Positions 52,005-64,000 of a stretch of 64,000 nt of DNA are shown one piece after another. The notes beneath the pieces are model-generated. The model searched no databases. It had not been told where the DNA came from and saw only the letters and a program-made list of their open reading frames with translations. The stretch lies in NCBI GenBank assembly GCA_032622095.1, contig CP136065.1, forward strand, positions 24,377,141 through 24,441,140, read 5' to 3'. The stretch's first letter is position 1. Every line of letters starts with the position of its first letter. A program made the position numbers and the translations under genes. This DNA is from Siphonodentalium dalli (taxonomy: Eukaryota; Mollusca; Scaphopoda; Gadilida; Siphonodentaliidae).

Positions 52005-54641
52005 TTAGAAGGGAAAATTTTGGAGGAGCGTTCTCAGAAAGTATATATAGGCATTGAGTGGAAATGAATACAAGTACGTGACATGAACTAGTAGAAGGAT
52101 CGAATGGCAATTTAATTGAGTTCACCACTGCTTCAAGAATATTGACACAATGTTAGTTTGTGTGCTAGAAAATTGTGAGATGCACTGTCTCATATAAGAA
52201 CGAGCCCAATGGATACAAATGTTGGTATGCAGGTCAGTCCACTCAAGCTGGGAGCAATCAACAGTAAATAGGCCACAGTGTTAGAGATAGCTGGTCAGCT
52301 GAGAATTTGTCTATAGACAAAAAAAATCATCTCAGCCCAAATGCTTATATCAGTTCTTGCTAAATATAGATGACATCGACATGTTAAACAAGACTTTAAC
52401 ACGCACTGAGATACAACGAGCTGTTGACAGATCAAAACAGGGAAAGGCGCCAGGAGTCGATCAAATACAATATGAATTTCTTAAAAACGAAGCATCCGTG
52501 AATATTCTACATAAATTGTTCTCTCTATGTTTTGAATGTAATATTATTCCTTCTACTTGGAAACAGTCCATAGTATTGCCGATCCCGAAAGATCCTTCAT
52601 CTGATCCGAGAATACCAATGAACTATCGTGGCATCAGTCTTCAATCTGTTGTCGCAAAATTATATTGTTCGATACTGAATGATAGGATATCTGAATTTCT
52701 CGCGTGTAACGATATTCTGGTTGACGAACAGAATGGGTTCAGGAAAGGACGTGCCTGTCTCGATCATGTGTACACACTGTCCAGTATAACTCGAAATAGA
52801 AAATCAACGTTTGTGGCATTCGTGGACCTAAAAAAGGCATTCGATTCTGTTGACCGCGATCTTCTTGAATATAAACTTTTACAGAATAACATCACGCAAA
52901 ACATGTACTTCGCCATAAAAGAACTCTACAGAAATACGACTTCGTGTGTAAAAGTTGGCAGTGCACTAACAGAGTGGTTTCCGTGCAATTCTGGAGTAAT
53001 CCAAGGAAATAACTTATCACCGACATTGTTCTCCGTGTATGTGAACGACCTCGCTTGTGATATAAAAACCTTAAATAGAGGAGTTGAGGTTGGTAATACA
53101 AACATCAGTATTCTTATGTATGCGGATGACATTGCTCTGATCAGTGACAATGAACGCAATATGCAATGTATGCTCGATGTACTTGACTCATGGTGTAGAA
53201 AATGGAGACTCCATGTGAACACTTCCAAAACTAAAATTCTACATTTCCGCAAACCTCAATGCAAACGAAGTGATATTGTGTTTTCAATTGGAAATGACGT
53301 GGTAGAATACACCGATAACTACAAATACCTATGAGTGGTTTTTAACGAAACGAACAAGTTTAGTGCAGCCGCCGAGACCCTGGCGCATTATGGAGGTCGC
53401 GCACTGGGAGCTGTAATATCGAGAATTCATTCATTCAAAGACATTGGCATAGATACATATGAAAAACTATTTAATAATTGCGTCGTTCCTATTCTGGACT
53501 ACTGTAGTGGTGTATGGGGGTTTAAAACCTTCCATAGTATTGATATGGTACAAAACCGTGCGCTACGATATTTTCTCGGCGTGCACCGATTCACACCTCT
53601 ACCATCACTCAACGGGGAGATTGGATGGATATCTTCAACACACCGACGGTGGTTAAGCATGGCAAGACTTTGGAATCGGCTGATAAGAATGGACAATGGT
53701 CGAATTGCGAAAACTGTGTTTTTATGGGAACCCAAGATATGTTCAAAAGACAGTTGGGTATCGGCTGTGAGATCTGTACTAATTTCCAGTGACCAATTTC
53801 ACGTATTTGCTAACAGGTTGGTTTGTGACCTAAATGAATGCGAAATTAACTTGAAAAAGTGTAACCAGATCAATTGGCAAGCTGATGGAAATAGACTTGA
53901 TAAATTAAGACTGTATATAGATCTCAAAACGGAATATATCACAGAAACGTACGTAAAACTGAACATTAGTAAAGGAGAACGTTCAGTTGTTGCCCGATTT
54001 CGGTGCGGTATCCTGCCGCTACGTGTAGAGACCGGTCGATGGCGAAATGAAGACTTGGTCGACCGAATATGTGTGTTCTGCCAATCAAAGTCTGTGGAAG
54101 ACGAGCTCCATCTTTTTCTTCAGTGCAACGCATATGATAATTTACGGACGGATTTTTTTCGTAGTGCCAATTTCCACATCAATGGTGTGAATTCTCTGAC
54201 TTATATGGCCAAACATTTATTCGATAACTTTCCGCGACAAACTGCTAAATTCCTGTACCGTGCATTTGGAGAAAGACAGAAATTAATAACGACGCCGCGA
54301 AATTAATTAATTAATAATTATATTTATTTTGAAATAGAGTGACTTATAGGCCCTATGGGCCGGGTGTAATTGTCGATTATTGTTGTGTGTGTATACGCAT
54401 TTATATATGTAACACAATGTCACTATAATAAACAAATATTCAATTCAATTCAATTCAATATAGGTTCAGCATTTTCCAACACACAGCTAACATTATATGA
54501 ACATTGTTGAAGTAATATAAAGTAATTAAATTGCCATTCGAACATTTTACTAGTTCAGACCATATACTTGTTATGGCGGTTATTTATTTCCACTCATTTG
54601 TATACTTTCCGAGAAAGCTCTTCACAAAATTTCCCTTCTAA
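52005..54641. mobile_element. Inverted repeats bracketing a reverse transcriptase unit
   Basis: The left arm is about 52005-52175 (TTAGAAGGGAAAATTTTG, AGAAAGTATA, GAACTAGTAGAAGGATCGAA, TGGCAATTTAATT). The right arm is about 54465-54641, its reverse complement at clearly less than perfect identity. The arms end at the TTAGAAGGG motif on both sides. No target duplication was resolved. Either an older long-TIR element received a LINE insertion, or the arms are two opposed MITE copies. Confidence 0.7.
52303..54306 (+). pseudogene. Non-LTR retrotransposon reverse transcriptase, one nonsense codon
   Basis: An open frame from 52303 to 54306 (about 667 codons) is broken only by TGA at 53332-53334, in the YKYL.VVF segment where related polymerases usually have glycine. 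Seen in order: KAPGVDQIQYEFLKN; NYRGISLQSVVAKLY; DEQNGFRKGRACLDHVY; motif A FVDLKKAFDSVDRDLL; motif B GVIQGNNLSPTLF; catalytic YADD at 53119-53130; a thumb with KTKILHF; YSGVWGF-like connection sequence; and a C-terminal zinc knuckle CVFCQ...HLFLQC. There is no endonuclease domain, so the copy is 5'-truncated. The tail is (CAATT)n near 54440-54460. It is probably a CR1/L2/Jockey-like clade; the exact clade is unresolved. Confidence 0.85.
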
Positions 54642-54836
54642 AACATGAGATCCTTTTCTTGGACGATGGCCCCATTACGTTCGCACAACCATGCCCATAT
54701 ACGAATCTGCGTAAAAGGACAACTGAAGAAAACATGGGAATGTGTGGTAGGCAACGTGAGATTCGTGACCGTTCATTCAATCATCAGCGCCGTGTTTATT
54801 ATGTAAGATTGATACCGAACTAAGATTGTGCTTTAA

Positions 54837-57800
54837 TGTGAACGGTTACTATTGATAATAATGTGAACAGTTTCTATTGATAATAATGTGAACGGTTACT
54901 ATTGATAATCATGTGAACGGTTACTATTGCTAATAATGTGAACGGTTACTATTGATAATCATGTGAACGGTTACTATTGATAATAATGTGAACGGTTACT
55001 ATTGATAATCATGTGAACGGTTACTATTGATAATAATGTGAACGGTTACTATTGATAATCATGTGAACGGTTACTATTGATAATAATGTGAACGGTTACT
55101 ATTGATAATAATGTGAACGGTTTCTATTGATAATCAATGTGAACGGTTACTATTGATAATAATGTGAACGGTTACTATTGATAATCGTGTGAACGGTTAC
55201 TATTGATAATAATGTGAACGGTTACTATTGATAATAATGTGAACGGTTTCTATTGATAATCAATGTGAACGGTTACTATTGATAATCATGTGAACGGTTA
55301 CTATTGATAATAATGTGAACGGTTACTGTTGATAATCATGTGAACGGTTACTATTGATAATAATGTGAACGGTTACTATTGATAATAATGTGAACGGTTA
55401 CTATTGATAATCATGTGAACGGTTACTATTGATAATAATGTAAACTGTTACTATTGATAATAATGTGAACTGTTACTATTGGTAATACTGTGAACGGTTA
55501 CTATTGATAATAATGTGAACGGTTACTATTGATAACAATGTGAACGGTTACTATTTATAATAATGTGAACGGTTACTATTGATAATAATATAAACAGTTA
55601 CTATTGATAATAATGTGAACGGTTACTATTGATAACAATGTGAACGGTTACTATTGGTAATACTTTGAACGGTTACTATTGATAATAATGTTACTATTGA
55701 TAATCATGTGAACGGTTACTATTGATAATCATGTGAACGGTTACTATTGATAATAATGTGAACGGTTACTATTGATAATAATGTGAACGGTTTCTATTGA
55801 TAATCAATGTGAACGGTTACTATTGATAATAATGTGAACGGTTACTATTGATAATCGTGTGAACGGTTACTATTGATAATAATGTGAACGGTTACTATTA
55901 ATAATAATGTGAACGGTTTCTATTGATAATCAATGTGAACGGTTACTATTGATAATCATGTGAACGGTTACTATTGCTAATAATGTGAACGGTTTCTAAT
56001 GATAATCAATGTGAACGGTTACTATTGATAATCATGTGAACGGTTACTATTGATAATAATGTGAACGGTTACTATTGATAACAATGTGAACGGTTACTAT
56101 TTATAATAATGTGAACGGTTACTATTGATAATAATATAAACAGTTACTATTGATAATAATGTGAACGGTTACTATTGATAACAATGTGAACGGTTACTAT
56201 TGGTAATACTTTGAACGGTTACTATTGATAATAATGTAAACGGTTACTATTGATAATAATGTGAACGGTTACTATTGAAAATAATGTGAACGGTTACTAT
56301 TGATAATAATGTGAACGGTTACTATTGATAATACTGTGAACGGTTACTATTGATAATAATGTGAACGGTTACTATTGATAATAATGTGAACGGTTACTAT
56401 TGATAATAATGTGAACGGTTACTATTGATAATAATGTGCACGGTTACTATTGATAATAATGTGAACTGTTACTATTGATAATAATGTGAACTGTTACTAT
56501 TGATAATACTGTGAACGGTTACTATTGATAATACTGTGAACGGTTACTATTGATAATCATGTGAACGGTTACTATTGATAATAATGTGAACGGTTACTAT
56601 TGATAATAATGTGAACGGTTACTATTGATAATAATGTGCACGGTTACTATTGATAATAATGTGCACGGTTACTATTGATAATAATGTGAACTGTTACTAT
56701 TGATAATAATGTGAACTGTTACTATTGGTAATACTGTGAACGGTTACTATTGATAATAATGTGAACGGTTACTATTGATAACAATGTGAACGGTTACTAT
56801 TTATAATAATGTGAACGGTTACTATTGATAATAATGTGAACGGTTACTATTGATAATAATGTGAACGGTTACTATTGATAACAATGTGAACGGTTACTAT
56901 TGGTAATACAGTGAACGGTTACTATTGATAATAATGTAAACGGTTACTATTGATAATAATGTGAACGGTTACTATTGATAATAATGTGAACGGTTACTAT
57001 TGATAATCATGTGAACGGTTACTTTTGCTAATAATGTGAACGGTTTCTATTGATAATCAATGTGAACGGTTACTATTGATAATCATGTGAACGGTTACTA
57101 TTGATAATAATGTGAACGGTTACTATTGATAATAATGTGAACGGTTACAATTGATAATAATGTGAACGGTTACTATTGATAATCATGTGAACGGTTTCTA
57201 TTGATAATCATGTGAACGGTTACTATTGATAATAATGTGAACGGTTACTATTGATAATCATGTGAACGGTTACTATTGCTAATAATGTGAACGGTTTCTA
57301 TTGATAATCAATGTGAACGGTTACTATTGATAATCATGTGAACGGTTACTATTGATAATAATGTGAACGGTTACTATTGATAATCATGTGAACGGTTACT
57401 ATTGATAATAATGTGAACGGTTACTATTGATAATCATGTGAACGGTTACTATTGATAATAATGTGAACGGTTACTATTGATAATAATGTGAACGGTTTCT
57501 ATTGATAATCAATGTGAACGGTTACTATTGATAATAATGTGAACGGTTACTATTGATAATCGCGTGAACGGTTACTATTGATAATAATGTGAACGGTTAC
57601 TATTGATAATAATGTGAACGGTTTCTATTGATAATCAATGTGAACGGTTACTATTGATAATCATGTGAACGGTTACTATTGATAATAATGTGAACGGTTA
57701 CTGTTGATAATCATGTGAACGGTTACTATTGATAATAATGTGAACGGTTACTATTGATAATCAATGTGAACGGTTACTATTGATAATCATGTGAACGGTT

Positions 57801-60800
57801 ACTATTGATAATCAATGTGAACGGTTACTATTGATAATAATGTGAACGGTTACTATTGATAATAATGTGAACTGTTACTATTGATAATAATGTGAACTGT
57901 TACTATTGATAATAATGTGAACTGTTGATGTTGATAATAATGTGAACGGTTACTATTGATAATAATGTGAACGGTTACTATTGATAATAATGTGAACGGT
58001 TACTATTGATAATAATATGAACGGTTACTATTGATAATCAATGTGAACAGTTACTATTGATAATAATGTGAACGGTTACTATTGATAATAATGTGAACGG
58101 TTACTATTGATAATAATATGAACGGTTACTATTGATAATAACGTGAACGGTTACTATTGATAATAATGTGAACGGTTACTATTGATAATCAATGTGAACG
58201 GTTACTATTGATAATAATGTGAACGGCTACTATTGATAATAATGTGAACGGTTACTATTGATAATAATGTGAACGGTTACTATTGATAATAATGTGAACT
58301 GTTACTATTAATAATAATTTGAACTGTTACTATTGATAATAATGTGAACGGTTACTATTGATAATAATGTGAACTGTTACTATTAATAATAATGTGAACT
58401 GTTACTATTGATACTAATGTGAACTGTTACTATTAATAATAATGTGAACTGTTACTATTGATAATAATGTGAACGGTTACTATTGATAATAATGTGAACG
58501 GTTACTATTGATAATAATGTGAACGGTTACTATTCATAATAATGTGAACGGTTACTATTGATAATAATGTGAACGGTTACTATTGATAATCAATGTGAAC
58601 GGTTACTATTGATAATAATGTAAACTGTTACTATTGATAATAATGTGAACTGTTACTATTGGTAATACTGTGAACGGTTACTATTGATAATAATGTGAAC
58701 GGTTACTATTGATAACAATGTGAACGGTTACTATTTATAATAATGTGAACGGTTACTATTGATAATAATATAAACAGTTACTATTGATAATAATGTGAAC
58801 GGTTACTATTGATAACAATGTGAACGGTTACTATTGGTAATACTTTGAACGGTTACTATTGATAATAATGTGAACGGTTACTATTGATAATAATGTGAAC
58901 GGTTACTATTGAAAATAATGTGAACGGTTACTATTGATAATAATGTGAACGGTTACTATTGATAATACTGTGAACGGTTACTATTGATAATAATGTGAAC
59001 GGTTACTATTGATAATAATGTGAACGGTTACTATTGATAATAATGTGAACGGTTACTATTGATAATAATGTGCACGGTTACTATTGATAATAATGTGAAC
59101 TGTTACTATTGATAATAATGTGAACTGTTACTATTGATAATACTGTGAACGGTTACTATTGATAATACTGTGAACGGTTACTATTGATAATCATGTGAAC
59201 GGTTACTATTGATAATAATGTGAACGGTTACTATTGATAATAATGTGAACGGTTACTATTGATAATAATGTGCACGGTTACTATTGATAATAATGTGCAC
59301 GGTTACTATTGATAATAATGTGAACTGTTACTATTGATAATAATGTGAACTGTTACTATTGGTAATACTGTGAACGGTTACTATTGATAATAATGTGAAC
59401 GGTTACTATTGATAACAATGTGAACGGTTACTATTTATAATAATGTGAACGGTTACTATTGATAATAATGTGAACGGTTACTATTGATAATAATGTGAAC
59501 GGTTACTATTGATAACAATGTGAACGGTTACTATTGGTAATACAGTGAACGGTTACTATTGATAATAATGTAAACGGTTACTATTGATAATAATGTGAAC
59601 GGTTACTATTGATAATAATGTGAACGGTTACTATTGATAATACTGTGAACGGTTACTATTGATAATAATGTGAACGGTTACTATTGATAATAATGTGAAC
59701 GGTTACTATTGATAATAATGTGAACGGTTACTATTGATAATAATGTGCACGGTTACTATTGATAATAATATGAACTGTTACTATTGATAATACTGTGAAC
59801 GGTTACTATTGATAATAATGTGAACGGTTACTATTGATAATCATGTGAACGGTTACTATTGATAATCATGTGAATGGTTACTATTGACAATCATGTGAAC
59901 GGTTACTATTGCTAATAATGTGAACGTTACTATTGATAATCAATGTGAACGGTTTCTATTGGTAATACTGTGAACGGTTACTATTGATTATAATGTGAAC
60001 GGTTACTATTGATAATAACGTGAACGGTTACTATTGATAATAATGTGAACGGTTACTATTGATAATAATGTGAACGGTTAATATTGATAATAATGTGAAC
60101 GGTTACTATTGATAATCAATGTGAACGGTTAATATTGATAATAATGTGAACGGTTACTATTGATAATAATATGAACGGTTACTATTGATAATAATGTGAA
60201 CGGTTACTATTGATAATCAATGTGAACGGTTACTATTGATAATAATGTGAACGGTTACTATTGATAATAATGTGAACGGTTACTATTGATAATAATGTGA
60301 ACGGATACTATTGATAATAATGTGAACGGTTACTATTGATAATAATGCGAACGGTTACTATTGATAATAAATGTGAACGGTTACTATTGATAATAATGTG
60401 AACTATTACTATTGATAATAATGTGAACTGTTACTATTGATAATAATGTGAACGGTTATTATTGATAATAATGTGAACGGTTACTATTGATAATAATGTG
60501 AACGGTTACTATTGATAATAATGTGAACGGTTACTATTTATAATAATGTGAACGGTTACTATTGATAATAATGTGAACGGTTACTATTGATAATCATGTG
60601 AACGGTTACTATTTATAATAATGTGAACGGTTACTATTGATAATAATGTGAACAGTTACTATTGATAATCAATGTGAACGGTTACTTTGATAATAATGTG
60701 AACGGTTACTATTGATAATAATGTGGACGGTTACTATTGATAATAATGTGAACGGTTACTGTTGATAATAATGTGAATGGTTACTATTGATAATCATGTG

Positions 60801-61660
60801 AACGGTTACTATTGATAATCAATGTGAACGGTTACTATTGATAATAATGTGAACGGTTACTATTGATAATAATGTGAATGGTTACTATTGATAATCATGT
60901 GAACGGTTACTATTGATAATAATGTGAACGGTTACTTTGATAATAATGTGAACGGTTACTATTGATAATAATGTGAACGGATACTATTGATAATAATGTG
61001 AACGGTTACTATTGATAATAATGCGAACGGTTACTATTGATAATAAATGTGAACGGTTACTATTGATAATAATGTGAACTGTTACTATTGATAATAATGT
61101 GAACTGTTACTATTGATAATAATGTGAACGGTTATTATTGATAATAATGTGAACGGTTACTATTGATAATAATGTGAACGGTTACTATTGATAATAATGT
61201 GAACGGTTACTATTGATAATAATGTGAACGGATACTATTGATAATAATGTGAACGGTTACTATTGATAATAATGCGAACGGTTACTATTGATAATAAATG
61301 TGAACGGTTACTATTGATAATAATGTGAACTGTTACTATTGATAATAATGTGAACTGTTACTATTGATAATAATGTGAACGGTTACTATTGATAATAATG
61401 TGAACGGTTACTATTGATAATAATGTGAACGGTTACTATTGATAATAATGTGAACGGTTACTATTGATAATCAATGTGAACGGTTACTTTGATAATAATG
61501 TGAACGGTTACTATTGATAATAATGTGAACGGTTACTATTGATAATAATGTGAACGGTTACTATTGATAATAATGTGAACGGTTACTATTGATAATAATG
61601 TGAACGGTTACTATTGATAATAATATGAACGGTTACTAACGATAATAATGTGAACGGTTC
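54837..61660 (+). repeat. 25-bp satellite, about 6.8 kb, with higher-order repeats
   Basis: About 270 units of the form AATGTGAACGGTTACTATTG followed by ATAAT. Variant units (AATCATG, AATCAATG, AACAATG, AATACTG, GTGCACGG, GTGAACTG, ATTTATAAT) recur in the same order in distant blocks. For example 56066-57005 matches 58700-59639 at offset 2634, and 55441-55680 matches about 58621-58860 at offset 3180. There is no long ORF because the 25-bp period shifts frame and carries stops. Confidence 0.95.
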
Positions 61661-62066
61661 ATTAGCTTGGTGATACATACAAAGAAATAGTAATGGGTGT
61701 TATTCATCTAAACACTATTGGTAGAAATAATTACGTTGAATAAGGCATAAATCCAACTACTGAGATATTCGCGTCTTTATAATCATTTAATCAAATTTCC
61801 TGGATAAGCGTCCATCGCATCATAACCGTACATCCTGCGAACATAACAGCCCCAACTTGTTGATATGTTGCTCGGTTTCTGCTCTATTCACATATGAAGC
61901 ACCAAAGCTGGAAACTAGTTGTGAAACATCCCGTCGGCTGTCGTTTGGACAGACCTGGTAGATGACAGGCCTCTCAGAAGATAGTTCGCCGTAACCTGGC
62001 AAAACTACATTGATGTCTCAATTGAATTGGCAAAGGAGTTTTCAGACGAATCCGTTGTGTTGTTTG
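61661..62066. other. Short unique stretch with an unassigned minus-strand ORF
   Basis: The minus-strand frame at 62002-61820 encodes 60 residues (LPGYGELSSERPVIYQVC near its start, ending LLCSQDVRL). Composition is protein-like, but no family was recognised and no splice context was established. It could be an exon or a transposon remnant. Confidence 0.25.
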
Positions 62067-62568
62067 TTAAAGGCACGTGAGGCCTTAGTTGTCGAAAATA
62101 TTCATATTTGTTCGAATCACCGTAAACAGAAAAACATTAAAACGCATACAATTTCGTTCATATATACCATGACCATCGCGTAAACAGCATGTTGTCATAC
62201 AGATTTACTATATTTTACCTAAGCAAGAGCCTGATTGTGTTACAGAAGACAACACACTGCTGCTGGCTAATCACACACAAATGACATAAACGCTCTTTAT
62301 TCGTTCCATATCAGGAATTCACCCACAAAGAACGCTCTTTATGTTTACCATCATAATATAAACAAACACTAGAAAAGTAACTTTGTATGCTTTTGTTTAC
62401 ATAACAATGGTCAAAAATATGACACTAACATACTGTTTATGCGATATTTCTTTTTTGTATACGGACAAAGTCTGTCTACATTTTGTTGTTCTTTCTGTTT
62501 GTGTCGGTTTTTGGCGGGTGGAAATATTTTCACAGGATACCCACCGCCAAGGCCAACCGTACATTTAA
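62067..62568 (+). mobile_element. Family B TTAA-ended MITE, nearly complete
   Basis: TTAA at 62067-62070 and 62565-62568. It reads TTAAAGGCACGTGAGGCC, CCATGACCATCGCGTAAAC, AGAGCCTGATTGTGTTAC, AAACGCTCTTTATTCG and CCACCGCCAAGGCCAACCGT. The terminal CCCACCGCCAAGGCCAACCG segment is duplicated just outside, giving a second end at TTAA 62594-62597. Confidence 0.75.
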
Positions 62569-62634
62569 CCCACCGCCAAGGCCAACCGTACCTTTAACAA
62601 TTGCGCTTGAATTTGGAAAACAGAATTAATCCTC

Positions 62635-63130
62635 TTATGACTGGAGCTGCGCTGGCGCAACATTAAAGACTCTTGCCAAGGCATTCTCTTATATATGAAA
62701 GTTGACCATAGGTCGCCTCGCATATATAAGAGAATGCATTGGCCTAACAATTTATTATTACTTTTTTAATAAATTTTTCTTACATTTTTTAACAATTTGT
62801 ATAAATTTTTCTTACATTCTTTAACAATTTTTATCATTCTTTACGATTTGTTCTTACATTCTATAACAATTTTTATAATTGTTTCTTATATTCTTTAACA
62901 ATTTTATCATTTTGCTTACATTCTTCAACAATTTTATCATTTTATAGCAGTTTTATCATTGTTTTTATCATTTTTCTTACATTCTTTATAAATTTTTATC
63001 AATTATAAAAAATAATATATACAATTTGTTGGCCAATTCATTCTCTTATATATGCAAGGCGACCCATGGTCGACTCGCATATATAAGATAATGCATTGGC
63101 ACAGGGTTTTCGCAAAAATTCAGGAAGCTC
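62635..63130. mobile_element. Hairpin element with ATGACTGGAGC ends, complete copy
   Basis: The ends are TTATGACTGGAGCTGCG and AAGCTCCAGTCATGA. The hairpins lie at 62675-62743 and 63032-63100. The linker is about 290 bp of repeated TTACATTCTTTAACAATTTT. CACAGGGTTTTCGC follows. The outer ends match 49350-49725. Confidence 0.75.
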
Positions 63131-64000
63131 CAGTCATGAAATGGTTAACACTAACGAAACATATACACCGGAGCAGTCAAACGCCTTAGTGTTAATGTGT
63201 GTTTTCCAATTTCAACGCAATTATTATCATACAACGTAACGAATTCGTCTGAAGTTTGACTTCAATGATTCTGAAACCAGAATTTATGTAGTTATAAATA
63301 TTTTCCGGCAATCAAAAAGGAGTGTCCTGAAACAGATATCTAAGATTCTCACCTGTAACCACTGGACATCACATGCGTTGATCGGCCTATCCGGTCACTC
63401 CTTCCAAATTACGAAGACATAAATAAATGTTGCGGTTCAAATGAACTGTTTGAGTTTGAACAAGGTAGACAATGTCACTACTAAACTCGATGCGGCGCGA
63501 ACATCACCACAGACTGTGAACCACACAAGTTACAGCTACATTATATTAGAAGCATGTATACCATTGTGGCAGAACTCCGCGAATCGAACAATTAATCATC
63601 CAGTTCCCGCCACTTAAGCTTTTCAATTTACCGGAGGCAAACAATTTGTTACGTTGATTCCATTATTGATGGCCCCTGACATGAGTAGAAGTAAGGTATA
63701 TAGTGCTAATACGAATTTATCCCTAATCAGTTGGGTAGGGATTGTGGAGCGTAGAAACTGTCCAGGAAATAGACGGTCGTTTGTAATGAGTTTCACCCAG
63801 CCAATGTTCTGTACTTTGTTGAGAAATGACTCAATATGTTACACTGCATGTTAAATAGTATATATTTTCCTGTTTTGCTCTAGCAGCCATGGATAAAATG
63901 ATGGTGTCTAACTGGATCATTATTCAATGGCTAACTGCAATAGATTGAAGATACATATATATATAAGATATGCTCTCATTCTCGGACCACCTCTAACAAA
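63131..64000. other. Intergenic, nothing recognised
   Basis: AT-rich sequence to the window edge. The short plus-strand ORF near 63654-63854 has no recognisable motif. Confidence 0.3.

Noticed and set aside
54837-61660. CRISPR array or coding repeat protein
   Set aside because: Units are contiguous 25-bp monomers without unique spacers and contain stops; it is a satellite in a eukaryotic genome.

Overview
The window is eukaryotic DNA, almost certainly metazoan and, by inference, probably a mollusc such as a bivalve. It has long introns, GT-AG splice sites, AT-rich intergenic DNA, decayed non-LTR retrotransposons of the L1/Tx1 type and of a second RT type, several MITE families and very large tandem arrays. 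There are no bacterial-style operons, ribosome binding sites or CRISPR arrays. The species cannot be fixed from the sequence alone.

One host gene can be reconstructed. It lies on the minus strand from 25411 down to 4583 and has four coding exons: 25006-25411, 17271-17381, 11645-11782 and 4583-4923. All junctions are GT-AG and every intron is phase 1. The 331-residue product is a four-pass membrane protein of the PMP22/claudin/calcium-channel-gamma superfamily. Its introns (7.6, 5.5 and 6.7 kb) are filled with mobile DNA: an antisense L1/Tx1-type LINE in intron 3, a 499-bp tandem array and a TTAA MITE in intron 2, and a 2.1-kb minisatellite in intron 1.

The signature of the window is a small palindromic module. 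About 25 whole or partial copies of a 69-bp near-perfect hairpin (27-bp arms, a 6-bp inner stem with one asymmetric position, a 3-nt centre) occur in 14 elements. They are paired in inverted orientation across an AT-rich linker. The same CCCTGTG-hairpin-linker-hairpin-CACAGGG core sits inside at least four different outer contexts: ends starting TATGTGACCCGCC; piggyBac-like TTAA MITEs; ends containing ATGACTGGAGC; and a 499-bp tandem unit. It dominates the repeat landscape from 7 kb to 63 kb.

Layout. 1-4.5 kb: MITEs. 4.6-25.4 kb: the tetraspan gene with transposon-filled introns. 25.4-32 kb: intergenic DNA with a foldback, a 64-bp tandem repeat, a 0.48-kb direct duplication and a TTAA MITE composite. 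32-38 kb: two decayed LINE fragments and a retroposed insertion with a 30-bp target duplication. 38-43 kb: tandem repeats, two TTAA MITEs sharing one TTAA, a hAT-like foldback and a 49-bp BamHI satellite. 44-50 kb: a locally amplified cluster of hairpin elements, with a hAT-like insertion whose empty site is also present. 52-54.3 kb: a reverse transcriptase gene with one nonsense codon, bracketed by inverted repeats. 54.8-61.7 kb: a 25-bp satellite with higher-order structure. 62-63.1 kb: two more MITEs.

No RNA genes or bacterial regulatory features were identified. Coordinates of dispersed repeats are approximate to a few bases unless a target duplication is stated.
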